Part shown: positions 62,768 through 64,000 of the stretch, piece after piece | How the letters are laid out: every line of letters starts with the position of its first letter | How positions within the stretch are numbered: the stretch's first letter is position 1 | Source: Spirochaetales bacterium | GTDB taxonomy: Bacteria > Spirochaetota > Leptospiria > Leptospirales > Leptonemataceae | Assembly: GCA_024233935.1 (NCBI GenBank) | Contig: JACKOY010000001.1 | Coordinates: 62,001-126,000 of the forward strand | DNA length: 64,000 nt | Direction of reading: 5' to 3' | Program-made: the position numbers and the translations under genes | Notes under the pieces: generated by a model | What the model saw: the letters and a program-made list of their open reading frames with translations, nothing else | What the model was told of the DNA's origin: nothing | Databases searched by the model: none

Positions 62768-64000
62768 GGCAACTGGCGAGCCTGAGCCTGGCCCTGCTTG
62801 CTGCGTTTTGCGCGCCGCATTGCCAGGAGGCCCTCGAAATTCCGGAATTGCTGCTGGTGCCACCGGCAAGCACGCGCCCTGCTATCGTCGCCTCTTATCC
62901 TTCTCCGCTTCAAACGAGCGTAAGCAAGAACGACAACGTTTTCGTCGAGTTCGATCGCGAGATGGATCAGGAGGCCACGGCCCTGGCGTTTTCCGTCGGC
63001 GGCGCCACACCGCCATCGGGCGACGTGCACTGGGCTGGCAGACGAATTTTGTTTTCGCCGGATCCCGAATTCGTACCCGGCACGGACTACGTGCTTCGCG
63101 TGGGAGCAACCGCCGAATCAAAAGACGGAGTGGCCCTCGGTGTCGAGTACCTGGTGCACTTCCTGGTCGGGACCCGGTCCGACGGCCCGGCGGTTGTGGC
63201 GGTGGATCCGTCGCCCAACGCTCAGGGCGTGGCCACGACGGCGCCGGTCTCGCTCTACCTTTCTAGACCGATGGATCGCGCCTCCGTGGAAGCCGCGTTC
63301 TTTCTTTCGCCTTCGGTCGCGGGCGCTTTTCAGTGGAGTGTCGCTTCCGATAGCTTCGTATTTCAACCCTTCAGCGCCCTCGTGGACGGCACGACCTATG
63401 CCATCAACCTGGGAACGGGCGCTCGCGATTCGGAAGGCATAGCGCTGGGAGACGTTTTCAGCTCCAGTTTCCGCGTGGGCTCCGACTTTGTGCTACCGGT
63501 TGTTCTGGGTGTGCGCGAATTTGGAAGCCCCCTTGATCTCATTAGTCCTGCCGCTGGTGTCAGCAAAGACAGCCAGCTTGAGATGCGTTTCAGTGAGGCG
63601 ATGGACTTTGCACAAACCCAAAACGCGTTTCAACTCCTGCGCCGGGACAACAATACCATCGTCAGTGGTCACTTCGAATGGAACGCCGCCTTTGATACCG
63701 TGCGCTTCGTTCCGGACGAAGCGCTCGAACCGGAGCACGAGTACCGCCTGCTCCTATCAACCGGTGCTGCTGATCTTGCCGGCAACGCGCTCGCCCTGAA
63801 CTTCGTGCTTGATTTTCGAACGGATGCAAGCGCGGGGGCATTGAACTCCGATTACCTGGACCTCCTGAGTCTTGACAAGACCCAGCCGCTTCCAGCCGAA
63901 ACGCTATTTCTCGATCCGGTCAACCTCTCTGTAATCAGCGTCGCCGGCAGCAACGGGCCCACCGGCGGTCCGGCGCGTCTGGAGTTGACCTTTTCGCGCT
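62764..64000 (+). CDS. Secreted protein with Ig-like (Big_5) repeats (3' partial)
   Basis: At least 412 aa, open to the right edge; ATG at 62764 forms an ATGA overlap with the adaptor. Signal LSLALLAAFCAPHCQ. Repeated SbsA-like Ig domains are seen: PLQTSVSKNDNVFVEFDREM, then PSPNAQGVATTAPVSLYLSRPMD and SKDSQLEMRFSEAMD, each followed by a FxPxxxLxxGTxY-type strand (FQPFSALVDGTTYAINLG). These are typical cell-surface or adhesion repeats. Its place behind an efflux adaptor suggests export or assembly with it. Confidence 0.82.
   Translation, partial: MRQLASLSLALLAAFCAPHCQEALEIPELLLVPPASTRPAIVASYPSPLQTSVSKNDNVFVEFDREMDQEATALAFSVGGATPPSGDVHWAGRRILFSPDPEFVPGTDYVLRVGATAESKDGVALGVEYLVHFLVGTRSDGPAVVAVDPSPNAQGVATTAPVSLYLSRPMDRASVEAAFFLSPSVAGAFQWSVASDSFVFQPFSALVDGTTYAINLGTGARDSEGIALGDVFSSSFRVGSDFVLPVVLGVREFGSPLDLISPAAGVSKDSQLEMRFSEAMDFAQTQNAFQLLRRDNNTIVSGHFEWNAAFDTVRFVPDEALEPEHEYRLLLSTGAADLAGNALALNFVLDFRTDASAGALNSDYLDLLSLDKTQPLPAETLFLDPVNLSVISVAGSNGPTGGPARLELTFSR

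Overview
The window reads as chromosome of a spirochaete, most likely a high-GC member of the Leptospirales (Leptonema/Turneriella-like). The argument rests on two tandem FlaA-type periplasmic-flagellum sheath proteins behind a sigma-28-like promoter, an XPB/Rad25-type helicase of the kind carried by spirochaetes, an LPS heptose epimerase, many lax-lipobox lipoproteins, and two FadD-like ligases with internal hydrophobic segments. The exact genus cannot be fixed by eye. Genes are tightly packed, with many ATGA or 1-8 bp overlaps, and both strands are used.

Layout. 0-5.7 kb: 5'-truncated acyl-CoA carboxyltransferase, TPM/LemA pair, MscS channel, two lysozyme-fold proteins, DoxX. 5.7-8.8 kb: flaA pair and a ParA-like ATPase. 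8.8-16.2 kb: hldD, alpha/beta hydrolase, HDAC-like deacetylase, bioF-like enzyme, TldD and a TPR protein. 16.3-21.8 kb: a Gld-type ABC exporter operon (ATPase, permease, GldG-like, DUF4340-like, LptE-like), then an Hpt protein. 21.8-25.6 kb: DUF2079 protein, acyltransferase, SDR. 25.7-32.6 kb: methyltransferase, FNR-like protein, pyrC, and a pyrF-sdhCAB cluster in the opposite direction. 32.7-43.1 kb: acyl-CoA ligase, hydrolase, cutA, six-hairpin glycosidase, and a partner-switch signalling cluster (STAS, GAF-PP2C-HATPase fusion, TPR protein with a degenerate Mrr-like domain). 43.3-44.8 kb: tRNA-Ala(GGC), a hydrolase-fold protein lacking its nucleophile, and def.

44.8-51.0 kb is the accessory part. 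An Rpn-family PD-(D/E)XK nuclease gene sits between two near-identical ~476-bp direct repeats built of palindromic modules. Inside the gene is a strong Shine-Dalgarno plus in-frame ATG that would yield a separate 78-aa C-terminal protein, matching the intragenic-antitoxin arrangement known for Rpn proteins. Beyond it lies a minus-strand cluster of four paralogous lipoproteins around a Cys/His amidase-like protein, which may be an effector/immunity-like set. This is the most novel part of the window.

51-64 kb: XPB-like helicase, DUF2147 protein, second acyl-CoA ligase, rppH, a five-gene envelope operon with a SUMF1-type lipoprotein, and a TPR-TolC-HlyD-Ig-like operon running off the right edge. 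No CRISPR array, classical insertion sequence, rRNA operon or phage structural gene was seen.
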